A DNA stretch of 64,000 nt from Carposina sasakii (GCA_014607495.2 CP053157.1:8432001-8496000); one strand, 5' to 3'; shown: positions 46,861 through 59,583, numbered from the stretch's first letter. Made by a program: numbers and translations. The notes: generated by a model from the sequence alone, not told the origin.

Positions 46861-48239
46861 TTTTATAGCACAACTACGATTTACTACGCATGTGTTAAAA
46901 AATAAAGAATATGAATGAATGAATTAATACATAGGTAATTGGTTTTCTTTCAGAGAGGATTTGTTCATAACTTCGAAGTTATGGAATACTTACCACAGAC
47001 CTGATTTAGTAGAAAAAGCCTGCAAGATTTCGCTGTCCGATTTAAGTCTTCGCTACATATTGTCTAGACTACTTGGTAGACTGTTGCTCACCTAGGCCTA
47101 TTGGAGAGTTGAACTAAACTTATAGAAATACATATAGCTAAGTAATGTATTATTTGAATTAGTCTCAGATACATCGCTTAGGTACTTTTTTTGACGATAG
47201 GTAATTGAAATAACATAATTTTCTCAAGAAAAGTGTGCAAACTACTACATACTTATTTTTATATATCTACTTAGATGCAATAAAGACTTTTAGTATATAT
47301 ATTTCCAATTGAGCTTAACTTCATCGCTTATTTGAAATGTCGAATGGCAGGTACGGTGATTAATCTGCAGCACATTCTAGGAAGGCAGTGACCCATTTCC
47401 AGCCTATGAAAACGGAAAGGTCATATATTCGAACGTGGATTACGTGGATACATGGAGAGCTATGGAGCGGCTCGTCTCCGCTGGATTGGTCAGAAGCATC
47501 GGACTCAGCAACTTCAATTCAAAACAAATTGCTCGCGTCCTCGAAGTGGCTACTATTAAACCGGTCACTAATCAGGTATGATTGTCTATTAGATATTCTG
47601 ATGATGATAGGTTGCGTGATCCTCATTTATAAATACCTATATAGGTATGTATATATCTGGCTAGCACGAATTCTCTTTGATGTTTAGTAATTGGTTATTG
47701 CGAATTATAAGTCTAGTAGACGCATGTGACTTTATCTAAATTACTAAGATCCAGATTCCAAAGGGCTAAAAGCACAGATCACCCCCTAGGGGGTAATCTG
47801 TGGCTAAAAGTGACTGATGAAATAGTAGGTTTTAGAGTAATTTTTTTTAAAGATAAGTTGTTGCCTTCCAATTAGGGGTGGGTGATTTATAAGTATAATC
47901 ATTTCATAGTGGATGTCCATTTACTTAGGTCACTCATTAATACTGAAACACATATTTAAAGATTATGATAATGAAATGTGGTTTAACGGGGTATCGTAGT
48001 CGGTATGTGGGTAAACCTATTGTTTATTTATTCTCCTAGGTGGAATGTCATCCGTACTTGAGTCAACAAAAGTTGTTTGAGTTCTGCAAAGCACGCGGTA
48101 TCACGTTAACAGTTTACAGTCCCCTCGGCAGCCCGGACAGACCCTGGGCCCAGCCTGGAGACCCTAGCTTGCTTGATGAGCCTAAAGTGAAAGCTGTTGC
48201 GGAGAGGCTCAAGAAGACTCCCGCACAAGTCCTGATACG

Positions 48240-49156
48240 GTTAGTAATATACTTATTCAATAATGATTATACTGCTCTGGCCCATTAAATTATAGTACCT
48301 TATTAAAGTATAGTACTAAAGTTGACACAGTATTTTGTGTCTGGTACTTAGTATAGTTGTAGGTAGGTACTTATATACCACATCTAACCTTAGTAGCTTT
48401 CAGTATTCGGCCGTTAGACAACTAAAGTACTATACTTACTTACATCTATCAAATCTACAAAATGCTTGAGTATAATATTTATCGCTGCAATTGTTAATAT
48501 GGCGCTTTATGTTACACTTATGTACGTACATAGGTAGGTAGATACTTAAACTTATGTAAGAAATTCAGAGCGACATGTGATTGATCAGTCGAGCGAGTAA
48601 TGCATTTGCCGAGCACGAGTAGGTACCTCTCTACCTGTACCTTAATGTACGAAACAATTATAATTCTATTGTACGAAACATTTTAATTTTAGAAGTACCT
48701 ACTTACCTACCTAGCTTGTATAATTTATGCATATCATTCTGGGTGGGACAAGGCTAGGGACATTTATTTTGTACCTAATCATATGTCATCATTAAAAGTA
48801 TATTTTACGAGAGAAAGATACCGTTGATGTGTAGGTGGACACTGCTACCTCTGAAATGATTAAACTTCTGTATAGGTGAGTGTGAGTTACAATCTGTTAA
48901 GTTCTCAACCAATCACGTTATGGCGTAATGCAATAAAAATGCAGCATTTATCGAATGAGTTAGAAGTAAAAACTAAAACTCAGCATAGGAATATGAGTAG
49001 GTAAGTTTAATCGTTTAAGAAGTGGCAGTATCTACACACAGTGTCTTTCCATAGCGAAACCGCAAGAAATTCGATCTCATAGTTTATCGCTCATGAGTAC
49101 TCATGTTTGCATACAAACAACAATAAAATATGTCATTGTCCCCAAATTTAACTGGT
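48240..49156. other. AKR intron 4, unique part
   Basis: AT-rich with many GTAGGTA motifs and no recognised repeat or gene. Confidence 0.4.
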
Positions 49157-49560
49157 AACTAATCATAAGTATCTCGGACTCACTATAGATAATCAATTAA
49201 AGTGGAATGTGCATATTTCCAATGTCAAAAATCAGCTTTATGCACTGCTTGCCAAATTTGCCTTAATAAAAAACAAAGTGCCTTACTCCATACTTTTGCT
49301 TCTATATAAGACGTTGGTTGAATCTGTGATATCTTTGGCCTGACGAGCTATGGCAGGACTTTTCGAACACATTTAGACCAAATATATCAACTGCAGTTAC
49401 GCATACTAAAAACTATAGTACCATATAAAATAAAAAATAAATTCAAATATAATTATCACAATTTATTCACATTCTGCCAAATTATTCCAATCCATGACAA
49501 AATTAATTATTTACTACTAATCGAAAATTATTTAAATGAAGACATTAAGGTCTAAATATC
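49157..49560 (+). mobile_element. Reverse-transcriptase relic
   Basis: Reads YLGLTIDNQLKWNVHISNVK followed by ILLLLYKTLVESVISLA and then stops. The 'YLG.T.D..L.W..HI' block is typical of the C-terminal region of CR1/Jockey-type non-LTR reverse transcriptases. Decayed. Confidence 0.75.
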
Positions 49561-50154
49561 TCACAGAAAATATACTCGACAAGTTGCAAATTCCAAACTC
49601 GTAGTAAATGCAGCAAAAAACTTTTATGGCAAACGAACAATAAAATATATGATACCAAACTTAATAAATAATTTACCCAGAGAAATTCGGACAGATCTAA
49701 ACGAAAAAAGTATAAAACGTAAACTCAAACAATTCTTCCTTAACCTATTGAAATATATAAACTAAAATAGATAACGATGACAAAAATATTAAAAACACTC
49801 TGTATAAAGAACTATAATATTCACCGCATATTACAACGTGGGGGTATTTGGGAAAAATATAGAAAGTATTATTCTATTCAAATCCATAATGTTAAATTTT
49901 TCACAAGTACCCTCATCGCGGGTATGTATGGTACCTCTCATACGGTGGATAGTAGGTATATTAAATTGTAATGTTAGATGCAGGATAAGTAGGTGTGTTG
50001 TAGCTTTTTATTTATAGTTTTGGGTTTATTTGTGCTTGAAGAGGGATGACGGCAGTGTTCAGAAAAACCAGTAATGGTTTATGTAAACACTGTTGGCACG
50101 AACTATTGCGAGTTATGTAGAAATAAATAAATAAAATATTTTTTTTAAACGAAA

Positions 50155-51258
50155 AACTGACTTCCTCCCAAAACTCGAACTTACTAAAGTAAAATTTTAC
50201 TAAAGGGCAAATATATATTGCGTTAAGCCGTGTACGAAGTTTAGGAGGCATAATATTGTCAGATTTATATGCCAGCAAATGATTAAATAGGCCACATGAC
50301 AAAAGAGAAAAAGGATTAGGCTTCGAAACTTTACGTCTGACAATATGATGATGATGATAATAATGATGACCTCCGACCGATTTCGGTCATGGCGACCACT
50401 TCTACTCCTAGATATTACTAAGTTGGCGTTCATGCTGGATCGGAGGCACTTGAGGTGGAATCGATCCAGAGTGCGTATGTGGCGACGGTACATGCACCAC
50501 GCCTCGGAGGAATATAAGAGATTTGGCAGTATAACAGCCATGTACACTCTTATTTAAGCAACATATAATTACACTCCTTCTTCCTGCCCTGTTCCCAATA
50601 ATTTGAGGTCGGTGCAATATGTAGGTACTCTTCTTTCATTCATCCCTATTATCCGTCATCTCGTTATTCTCATGTCTACCTCTTCCTCTAGAACCATCTT
50701 ACTTCGGACACGGCTTAACGCAACATACAATTTCACGACTTAACACAATTATCTTCATCTTCATAAGCCTATTGCAGTCCACTACTGGATGTAGGCCTCC
50801 CCCTGCCATAGGGGGATTTTGTTACTAAAAAGTTCCACTATCTGTTTTTCGGCAGCTCCATCATCAGACCCTCGTTTCCTTTATATTATGTGTAGCTGAC
50901 CAAAATTCTCTATGAAAATCTAAAAACGGACTACTCGTGCCCTTTATATTTGAGGATATCCCTAGATTCCTTAGAGATTCCATCATCAGATATTATGTTT
51001 TATATGTAGATGATCAAAACGCTCAGTAAAAGTATAAAAACAGACTACATGTGCCTACAATATTTGAGGATTGCCCTCGATTTCTCCAAGATCCCATCAT
51101 CAGATCCTGATGTGGTGAATATGGGACCAACCTGGAAGTATAATATGACCAACTATTAAAAAAAATTGAAATCGGTTCATAAACGACGGAGTTCTGAGGT
51201 AACACACATAAAAAAAAAAATACAGACGAATTGATAACCTCTCTTTTTGAAGTCGGTT
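50155..51258. mobile_element. AACCGACTTC-ended element, copy 3
   Basis: Starts AACTGACTTC and ends GAAGTCGGTT, sharing all main blocks with copies 1 and 2. Lies within AKR intron 4 and contains a nested LINE fragment (50347-50551) not present in the other copies. Confidence 0.7.
50347..50551 (-). mobile_element. Nested LINE 3' fragment with TCATCA tail
   Basis: Minus strand encodes [20 protein letters not shown] then [18 protein letters not shown], a reverse-transcriptase C-terminal signature (LPTLLYGxExW...RRH...LxxFH...CLR). The (ATG)n run at its left edge is the simple-repeat tail of the minus-strand LINE. Inserted precisely between blocks that are adjacent in copies 1 and 2. Confidence 0.85.
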
Positions 51259-51496
51259 AAAAAAGTCCTCTATCATCCATTCTCAAAAATGCAGTAAATT
51301 TAATTTTAATTCATTACGTTTCATTCTTATTGACAGGTTCGCCATTGACCGTGAGATAATAGTGATACCAAAATCAATATCAAAGAAGAGAATTGTGGAG
51401 AATATCGACGAATGGGATTTCGAGCTGTTAGCGGCGGACGTGGCTGCCATTACCAGTCTGGAGTGCAATGGCCGCCTAATACCTCAGGCTGAGTAA

Positions 51497-52769
51497 GCAT
51501 TTTTTAGCTTATTCCTGGAGCTTGAAGCTCCTGTTTTTGAATACCAGCATTGCGTTGACAAGGTGAAGTGGGTGCGAGCTTTAGATTAAAATTGGAATAG
51601 GTCGACGTACTGGATTTTATGTATCTACTTATGTATGCTTACAATACCTGTATGTGATAGAGGATTTTTTGAAATTCTTTTTTTTATTTATTTTTATTTA
51701 TTTATTTGCCAACAACATAAATATCACACATTATTAAAAACATTATTTGAGCAAATATTCTGATATATATGTCACTTACAGGCTAGCACAACATTCCTAA
51801 ATTAATTCAATAATACAATAAATAATTTAAATACAAACAAAGAAAACATGCTTAACAAATCAAATTATAATTAAATTAAAATACTACATCAAATAAATCA
51901 AATTAAGCTCAATCAAATAAAACTAATAATTCTTATTTCCAAGGGTCGAGAACACGAGGACCATCCGTTCGTTAACGATAAATTTTAAATTATCGCAACT
52001 ACAGGATGGAAGACTTTTAGCATAGGTATAATTTTATAGAAGCAACTACGATGCCGTCTAAACACAGTAAATCCGATGAAGAGTAATAATTTGTTTGTCT
52101 TTTATTGAAGACACAACACTCTGGTACCTATTTACATGGACAGAAAATGCTTTGATACTATTTTTAAATATTGCGCACACAATTATAAAGTTATGAATTT
52201 CGCAGAGGAATTAATAACAACCCAGTCGTTTGCAGCTGATTTTAGTTCCGCGCTTTAGTTTATAGTTAACGGTCGCGTCGTGTCGGACTAAAAAGTTTCG
52301 AAAAACCGAGAAGTTGAAGCAGGCTTCAGCTAACGAGTTGCAATGTCACACTTCCACTTTGTGAACTAACTTACATGGCTCGCATTACATTCGCCGTGGA
52401 CTTAGATACCCACTGTTTGTTTTGATAAGGAATTAGCTGTTGCCCTCGGCCTACATAATGTAGCCTGAGTACAGTGACGTGATTACCGAAGTATGTCTTT
52501 TTCCGTACTCCCAACTACCTATATGTGTGCAAAATTTCAAGCAGATTGGTTGAGTAATTAAAGCGTGAAGAGGTTACAAACAAACAAACAAATTTAGTTT
52601 CGCATTCATAATATTAATGGATTGGTCTGCTGTTTTCTGTATAGCACAGTTCTTTAGTGCGTCCAAGTGTGTCAACACACGAACACATGTTAATATCACT
52701 ATCTATTTGTACCTACCTACTAAAAATCGTTATTAAAACAATTAGTTTAATTGAAGTGACAATTTTATC
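51497..52769. other. Noncoding; AT-rich LINE-tail-like block
   Basis: 51675-51960 is a low-complexity TTTATT-rich stretch with 'gccaacaacataaatatcac' that may be an inverted LINE tail. 52200-52330 is GC-richer and promoter-like but leads to no recognised exon. Confidence 0.35.
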
Positions 52770-53000
52770 TCGTAATATTGGCTGATTGGAATAGTTGACC
52801 CTGCCCGCCACACCATAGGTTCGAATCCCGGTAGGTGCAAATTATTGATATGATGAATATCGATGTTTATTTCCGAGTCATGGATGTGTTTATACTTATC
52901 TATGTATTTATACGAGTATACCGTTGCTAGTTAGTACCCATAACACAAGACCTTAGGGATTTTAGTGTGGGACTGTAAAAAAACTATAGGTTAATGTGTT
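52770..53000 (+). repeat. tRNA-derived SINE, copy 3
   Basis: Has B box 'ggttcgaatcccggtagg' and the full body, but the A-box region is shortened ('gctgattggaatagttgacc'). Followed directly by a TATACAG MITE. Confidence 0.75.
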
Positions 53001-53007
53001 GTGTGAA

Positions 53008-53167
53008 TATACAGGATGATTTTTGGTGTGGATCAAGTAATAATTTTCTTTTGTCTAACAAATTTACATCGTTTCCCAGCATTTTATTTGGCATAAACTT
53101 ACTTTATTTGATGTATAGAGTACGTACGTACCCTTCATTGGATGGCAACGAAAAAATACCCTCTATA
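53008..53167 (+). mobile_element. TATACAG MITE, internally deleted copy
   Basis: About 160 bp: the left end 'tatacaggatgatttttggt' joins to 'gcataaacttactttatttg' and 'gagtacgtacgtaccc', ending '...aataccctctata'. Retains both ends but lacks the middle of the 381-bp copy at 2780-3160. Confidence 0.7.
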
Positions 53168-56100
53168 ATATTTATATCATATCTGTGTAGTAGTTGAATA
53201 GCTTAACAACGTTTTTTCATAGATAGAATTAATAAACAGTTTCGCTGTTGCGCGAAGGTCAACAAAAGGTCATGCCAAGCAATGATTGAACCATATACCT
53301 ACTGCACTTCGGAGGCTGATAGAGTGACGGTCGCAGTGCACTTGATAATCGTATTTATTGTAATTTCCTTCGTGTACCTGGCCCAGTATTGTACCGGAGT
53401 GAAACTACCCTTCTGGATAACTGATTGTCTAGTGATCATAATTTAATCTCGAGCTCCTCTCTGCTTCGGAAGTCACGTTCAACCGTTGGTTTAGTAGTTC
53501 TCGAGATTACATCAACATAGAAACAAACACGCAATTTCGCCAAATTATTCGGATAGCACAAAATATTTATTATTATTTGATCATCAGTCGGTTGTAACTA
53601 GCTAAACCAAATTGCGTAGGTAGTGGAAATAAACATTAGTCAAAAGGAACATATTTCTGGAAAGGGACATTATTATTATGAAATAAATTCTATACAGTGA
53701 ATGAGGTTTCCTGCATTTCGCTTAGCACTTTTCTCAAAACTGTGTAAAGTAGTTACAAATTTCACAAAAGATCTGCCAAGTACTGGTTACTAAGATATAA
53801 CAGAATTTCCCAGATTTACTTTGAAATGAATTCGTAATTTCATAGCTTATAAAGGTCTTTATTTAGCAGTAAAATACTAATGGTTTTTAAACTGGGAAGT
53901 TTTCAAAAAGGAAGGTTCTTGTAAAAGGCAAACTATTCCTTAGACTAGTTAACTAGATAAGTTTTAATTAAGACGTTCGAGCGTTCCCAAGTTTATCAAC
54001 GATTTCACATAGCTGTGAATAACTCTCATACCTACTTATGAATGCAATGTGTTGATGTGAAGGTACTCGGAGAAGTTAGATTGTGAGCCTGCGCTACATT
54101 CTAAAAAATATTATTAATCCCAAATTGACAATTTAGAATCGATAGGAACCCATAAAGCTCAGCCCTAAATCAAATTTGCGTACGAGTTTCGAAATTTAAT
54201 GTCAAGGGTCGTCCATATTTTTCGATTCCCGTAAAGATGTCATAAAGTTTCCCTTTCGAAGGTAGATAAGAAAGTTATATGGCTGGGCGACCCTTACGCT
54301 GCGTCTAACTCTCACTATCCATCACAGGTAATTGCAGCACTTCCTTCAGTGTTCACAAGAAGCATAAATGGGAAGATCTGAACGTGACCAACCCTATCAA
54401 GCAATTTATTACGACCGACCTTGTTTCCTATTATGGTGCCCTGGAACCAATTTAAAAGTGCTAAACTAAACGAAAATTCTTCGAACTATATTAAACGCTT
54501 TCAAAATCTACACAAAATGCCTTTGCCGAATAGCATTATTCGAATTATCATATTAATATAGTATTTGAAATTGTGAACGTCATGTTTAAATCTTTTGTAA
54601 GCGTGGAGCCTTTGTGGAACAATGGCGTTAATCTAGTGTGTTTTGTAGTGGTCAGGGCGCCAGAGCAGCGACTGTGCGGGTGGCGACCGTTTGATAGTCC
54701 CTCCGATTATAAATTCAGCGCTCCATTATTCACAATTGGCTTCCAGAGCGGCACTGACAGCTGGGCTGATAATTCGTTAAGTCCTAAACCGCGACCGCTG
54801 CGTGCACCCGATAACGACCCAATAGGATTCTACAAATATACTGAGTATACCCAGATGGAGTGAGGAGTGTGAGTACTGCGTAGTGGCCGCCCGGTGTTTG
54901 CTCTCCCCGCATAATGTTAAATTTACTGAACATGAAACGACCTAGCGTGGATGCGAATGTTCGTGTGATATTTAATTTCAAAAAGTACGAGGAGTCTTGT
55001 TCAGCGTATGTCCCCCGTTCTTCGATTCGTTAGTCAATCATGTTACGCTCCCCGTTCAAAGTTTGTGTGCTCTCTCGCCTTTGCCTGACGGACGACCAAC
55101 ATTCTGATTTTATGTGCGAGTTTCTTTTTTCATAAAATATTTGCTCTTCAAACGCTTTTCCATTCCATTCAAACGATTGTAAATCTACAAAGTTATGTTA
55201 ACCACTTTATGTATTAGGAAAATACTATTTGAATGTAGATGGAGGGTGATGGAAGGCAGCAGTGTTTTTGTAGGATATATTAGGAGATTTTGGGTCAGGA
55301 ATGGAAATGAATTAGTAATCAAATAACAGAGATGGACACTCTGCAAACTGTAGCAATTACGCGTGATGGATCGTTCCAACTTCTTCCGGACTAAAATGCC
55401 CAATGCTTTAATATCTTCTTGTTTCTTTTCCACGGGCTTTACGTAATTTGTCGCCGAGGCATTTTGCTGAAATCTCTAAATTGCATTAAAGGTGCCTATT
55501 TGCTACATTTCCGGCTGATTTGAAATTACCTACCTTTCTTTTTGTTAATTTATTAGGTAATTAATTTTATCAATAATAAAATGATTTCATAAAACGATTA
55601 TTAGGTAGTATGTTGTTTCCTTGATAGGTTTATAGGTGTATAGAAACCTGTCACTTATATTACACGAATGGTCGAGAAAACCGTGAAAATGTTTAACTAT
55701 GTACCCAGGCAATTCACTACAGAACCTCAATAACAAAGTAGGCTCTCCCTGCATGCCTACTAATATAAATAAGTAAAGGTGTTTTATCTATGTAACATCG
55801 TTAAAAAAGTTCAACGCCTAATGTCATTTCGTATCATAATGATTCAATGCAGTCTCCTTAATTAGGTACATCTCTAGATACTTATTGGTGTTAGTTGGTA
55901 TACCAGTGATATGCACTGTAAAGATGAAGAGAGCGGGAACTTCTGTATTTTAATCAATCATAAACTATGATATTCTTAAAATAAATAATTCCAAATAATC
56001 GTCACTGGTACGTACCTACCTATGGTGATAAGTAAAATCACATACCTACTCGAAATTAATATCATACCCCTTCATCCTAGATCCGCCTGTATGATAGTGA

Positions 56101-56272
56101 TCTAGACACGCGGTAGCGTGTCAAGCCAAAGTTCCAGCTAGCAGAACTGGCGAGCAGCACCGTGTGTAATTTTACACGAACCATTTGGAGCCACTTTTGA
56201 CACCCTCATAATTAAATAATATCCTTATGTTTATTAATAGTACAGACTCGTATTGTCGATAGTTCTCAAACG
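53168..56272. other. Noncoding stretch
   Basis: No recognised gene. 54573-54863 (+) is an open frame of 96 codons in a locally GC-rich patch, without domain similarity or clear splice context. Confidence 0.4.
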
Positions 56273-57027
56273 GCGATAGCTAGAGATGGGCGCCGAGAAT
56301 ATTCTCAATCTTCTCGAAGTGGAAACTTCTGAGAAGATTGAGAAATTACCGGTAAGTTTCCGTATCTTCTCATTTTGGTGAGAAGATAAAATATTATTAA
56401 AAAATATTACTTTATTCATCAAAGATGCGTTTAAAATTGAAGTAGAATGCATTTTAGGCTACACACAAACATTGCCTACCTGGCGCACGTGCGATCAATA
56501 AAGTTTTTATCTTTAGAAGTTTACCGCATGACATCTTTTGTACGTGGGTTTCTATTGTTCTTCGTAGAATTTTGTTACAGTCTCGTATTCAAGTTTTCTG
56601 GGAAACTATTCGACCCTCATTAGTACGAAGCAGCTGTTTTATGACACTATGTGCTCAAACATGTCTTTTACTTCAGTCTGTTATTAGTCTTCTGATAGTC
56701 TACTGCTGTGCCGTATGTCTTGAAGGATACTGTTTCGATCACGCTTGTTTATTGGACTCTGATTCTCATTTATACGACGACTTGGCTTGTTAAATTGTTA
56801 CTGTGACTGTTATCTGTGATTTGGACTATCAAAACCGGACACTGGTGAATACTTCTTGATTCGTAAGTACTTTTTATTTTATTATTTTAACATTTTGCAG
56901 ACATTTAGAATATAACATAGAATCCTGTTGGTACCTTTGATTCTTCTTTATTTTGCAATCAATAAATGTTTTATTTTCATTATTTTTGTAAATAATCTGT
57001 ACTCATTCTAATAGAGAATAGATTTTA

Positions 57028-58946
57028 TTGTACAAAATATATAGGTATTTATTCTCTCACTGTGACATTAAATACACTACTGCGAATGTAGTCAGAATGG
57101 AAAAACATTTGCAGAAATGTTTGAAATGTCCTGCTAACTTCAAAGCTGAGATATTAGAAACACTGTCGAAACCCAAAAAGAATGCTGATATTGTCAAAAA
57201 ACCGTCAATACCAAGAACTTTCAGAGTTGATGAAGGACAAAAGGAAAACGTTTCACCAAATGCAGAGAGTGCTACACTTATAGTGCCATCAGCAAATCCA
57301 CGAGTGAATCCGTTGGCAAAAGGAGACAAGCATGACTTAGATATGGCTTTATCCAAAGCTATATTTGTCACTGGGTCACCCTTCGTAATGGTGGAACATC
57401 CACTTTGGATTGAATTCTTTGAAAAACTTCAACCATTGTATACTCTGCCCTCCCGAAAAACATTGTCAACAACATACTTAGACAAGATTCATGGTGACAT
57501 GCGGAAAGAGACAATTGAAGATCTCAGCATGCAGAGCTACCTACATCTGCAATGTGATGGTTGGAGCGATGTTCGCAATGAGGGTATAATAAACTTCCTA
57601 ATTTCAAAACCAGAGCCAGTATTTGTGAAAAGCTTGGATACTGCCGACAATCACCACACCAGTGAATATCTAGCTCAGGAAATACTGAAAGTTATGAACG
57701 AATACGGAAGAGATAAATTTTTTGCATTGGTGGGTGATAATGCCAAAAATATACAAAACGCATTCAAGCTTGTAAAAGATACTCAACCGCACATAACCTA
57801 TTTGAATTGTGCTGCACACACACTTAACTTATTATGTCATGACATTTTGCGCACAGAAAAATTGAAAATAGCTCTGGACATAGCCATTGAATGCGTTAAG
57901 TCGATAAAAAAAGCCAAGTTTTAACTTCGATTCTGGCATCGGCGGTAAAGCAAAAACAGGCTGGAGAGACCCTGAAACTGCCATGCAAAACACGCTGGGG
58001 TTCATATTGCATTAGCTTGCAAAGCCTAATAAAAACTAAACTTGCCCTACAAACTTTAGCAGTCCATGAAAAGGCTTCAATGTTACCAACAAACACAAAA
58101 CATAACTTGCTAAACGAAGATTTTTGGGATAAAACAAAACAAATTATTGATATTATAAAACCGGTAACGCAGGTTATTTTTAAACTTGAATCAGACAAGC
58201 TAAATATGAACACTGTTTTTCTGACATTGCGAAATATGAAGTCTGAACTGGAGTTCGCTTTGCTGCAGGTGAGTATGCTGAATGAAGATGAAAAGAATGA
58301 CATTCTCATGGCAACATTCCATCGAATGGCAATGTGTATAAAACCAATACATCTAGCTGCCTACATGTTGGAACCAGCTACGCAAGGATCTGAACTGGAT
58401 TCTGAAGAAGAGGTGGTAGCTATGGAATATATTCACACAATCGCAAATCAGCTCAACATAGACATTGCAGAAAATCTTGCAAGCTTTAGAGCGAAAGATG
58501 GAAGATTGTGGGGAAAAGCATTTGTATGGAAAAGTGTGACATCTATGAGCCCAACGACCTGGTGGAAAGGCATTTGCAGCTCCACTTCACTGAGTAAAAT
58601 CGCTTTGCGTATTCTTACTGCGCCCTGTACATCAGCTGCTGTTGAGCGCTCTTTCAGTACACATGGGAGGATACATAATAAATTAAGAAACCGCCTTACA
58701 GCTGAAAGAGCCGCCAAAATTGCATACGTTGCATATAACTGGAATTTATTAAACCGTAGTATCACATGTCCGGTTGAAGAAGAAGTGGAAGAAGATGAAG
58801 AATATTCCGTAAATTCTTCAGACAACGAGTCATCAAATGATGAAATCTCAGTCCTTACCGAGATTCCGTCGCTAGATGCTTCATTGTCAGTGGTGGCTGG
58901 TCCAAGTGGTACACAGCCGCACATGCGAGTTTTTCGATTGCGATAA
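57028..58946 (+). pseudogene. hAT transposase with a one-base frameshift
   Basis: hAT transposases excise and reinsert the element. Order of parts: a BED-finger remnant (CDIKYTTANVVRMEKHLQKC), a DUF659-like core with QCDGWSDVRNEGIINFLIS and VGDNAKN, then LNCAAHTLNLLCHDI, then after the frame change LPCKTRWGSYC, a long helical region with WWKGICSS, and the C-terminal dimerisation domain (LTAPCTSAAVERSFSTHGRI, KLRNRL, AERAAKIAYVAYN). The acidic tail is EEEVEEDEEYS. Frame 1 ends at 57924 and the second runs to 58946. The break is at an A7 run (57906-57912), where one more A restores continuity, giving about 639 residues. The BED finger is incomplete at the start, so an upstream exon may exist. 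Confidence 0.93.
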
Positions 58947-59028
58947 TTTAGATAGTGATTTTGATTGAATTTTGTTAGTTTAATGTAATTTTGTTAATAT
59001 TTGATTTGTTTCTTTATTGAAATTTTAA

Positions 59029-59034
59029 ATAAAT
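59029..59034 (+). promoter_or_regulatory. Likely polyadenylation signal of the transposase
   Basis: An AATAAA-containing 'aaataaatgtttgtaa' stretch about 85 bp after the transposase stop, still inside the element. Confidence 0.4.
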
Positions 59035-59583
59035 GTTTGTAATTTAATATGATACCTCGTTTTATTTATCTTTGCACATTTATATAGTTCAGAGGTTTTA
59101 ATTACTGTTTTCATAAGACTGGATTAATTTGTTTAAAACAAATTAATAATACCTTCATATAAAATTACCTAGCCAGATATTTCAAGTACTGAAAACCATA
59201 GACACACATACACCTTTTAAAAACTTCATTCCAATGAAATCTCTCCCCTATCTCTAAACTACATCCCTGCCAAACTGCATCTTCAAATATAACGTAGTTT
59301 CTGCGATTTCGTTATGAGTGTGTTTCACTTACATAAAACTTAACCAATAATCCAGTTTAATAATCGTAAATACGTATACAAGTACACTGAGCTTAGTAAA
59401 AAACGCACATTTCTTGCATCTTAGACCAATAATATGCAAATACTCCAATGAACAAAAAAATTTAATAGGAACATTTTATCTTCTCACCAAAATGAGAAGA
59501 TACGGAAACTTACCGGGAGGATATCGGAAAGTTTCCACAAAATGGAAAGTTCTCGAGAAGTTGCCCATCTCTAGCGATAGCGC

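Larger units (their letters stand above)
46047..51496 (+). pseudogene. Aldo-keto reductase family gene, partial and probably damaged
   Basis: AKRs are NADPH-dependent oxidoreductases with a TIM barrel. Exons seen: 46047-46178 ([20 protein letters not shown], with catalytic Asp and Tyr), 46954 to about 47060 ([11 protein letters not shown], catalytic Lys), 47381-47575 ([35 protein letters not shown]), 48040-48239 ([41 protein letters not shown]) and 51337-51496 (FAIDREIIVIPKSISKKRIV, WDFELLAADV, CNGRLIPQAE). Problems: no N-terminal GLGTW exon; a single base appears missing from the A run 46175-46177, which would restore VVK-R-EDLF; and the catalytic His region (family HWP) cannot be read after RYI, where the frame meets stops. 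The last exon ends in a stop at 51494-51496, or a GTAAGC donor at 51493 leads to a C-terminal exon I do not see. Intron 4 is about 3.1 kb and full of repeats. Confidence 0.8.
56281..59573 (+). mobile_element. Nearly complete hAT DNA transposon
   Basis: 3293 bp. The 8-bp target duplication GCGATAGC is intact on both sides (56273-56280 and 59574-59581). Termini TAGAGATGGGC and GCCCATCTCTA are perfect 11-bp inverted repeats. Further in, a 44-bp segment (56349-56392, with ACGGAAACTTACCGG in inverse) is perfectly inverted at 59473-59516. Near the left end CTCAATCTTCTC and GAGAAGATTGAG form a hairpin. It encodes one transposase broken by a single frameshift. Confidence 0.95.

Noticed and set aside
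54573..54863. 96-codon ORF in a GC-rich patch
   Set aside because: No domain, no splice partner and no supporting codon pattern; kept only as a note in the noncoding entry.
57057..58924. Minus-strand ORFs within the hAT element
   Set aside because: Antisense shadows of the transposase.
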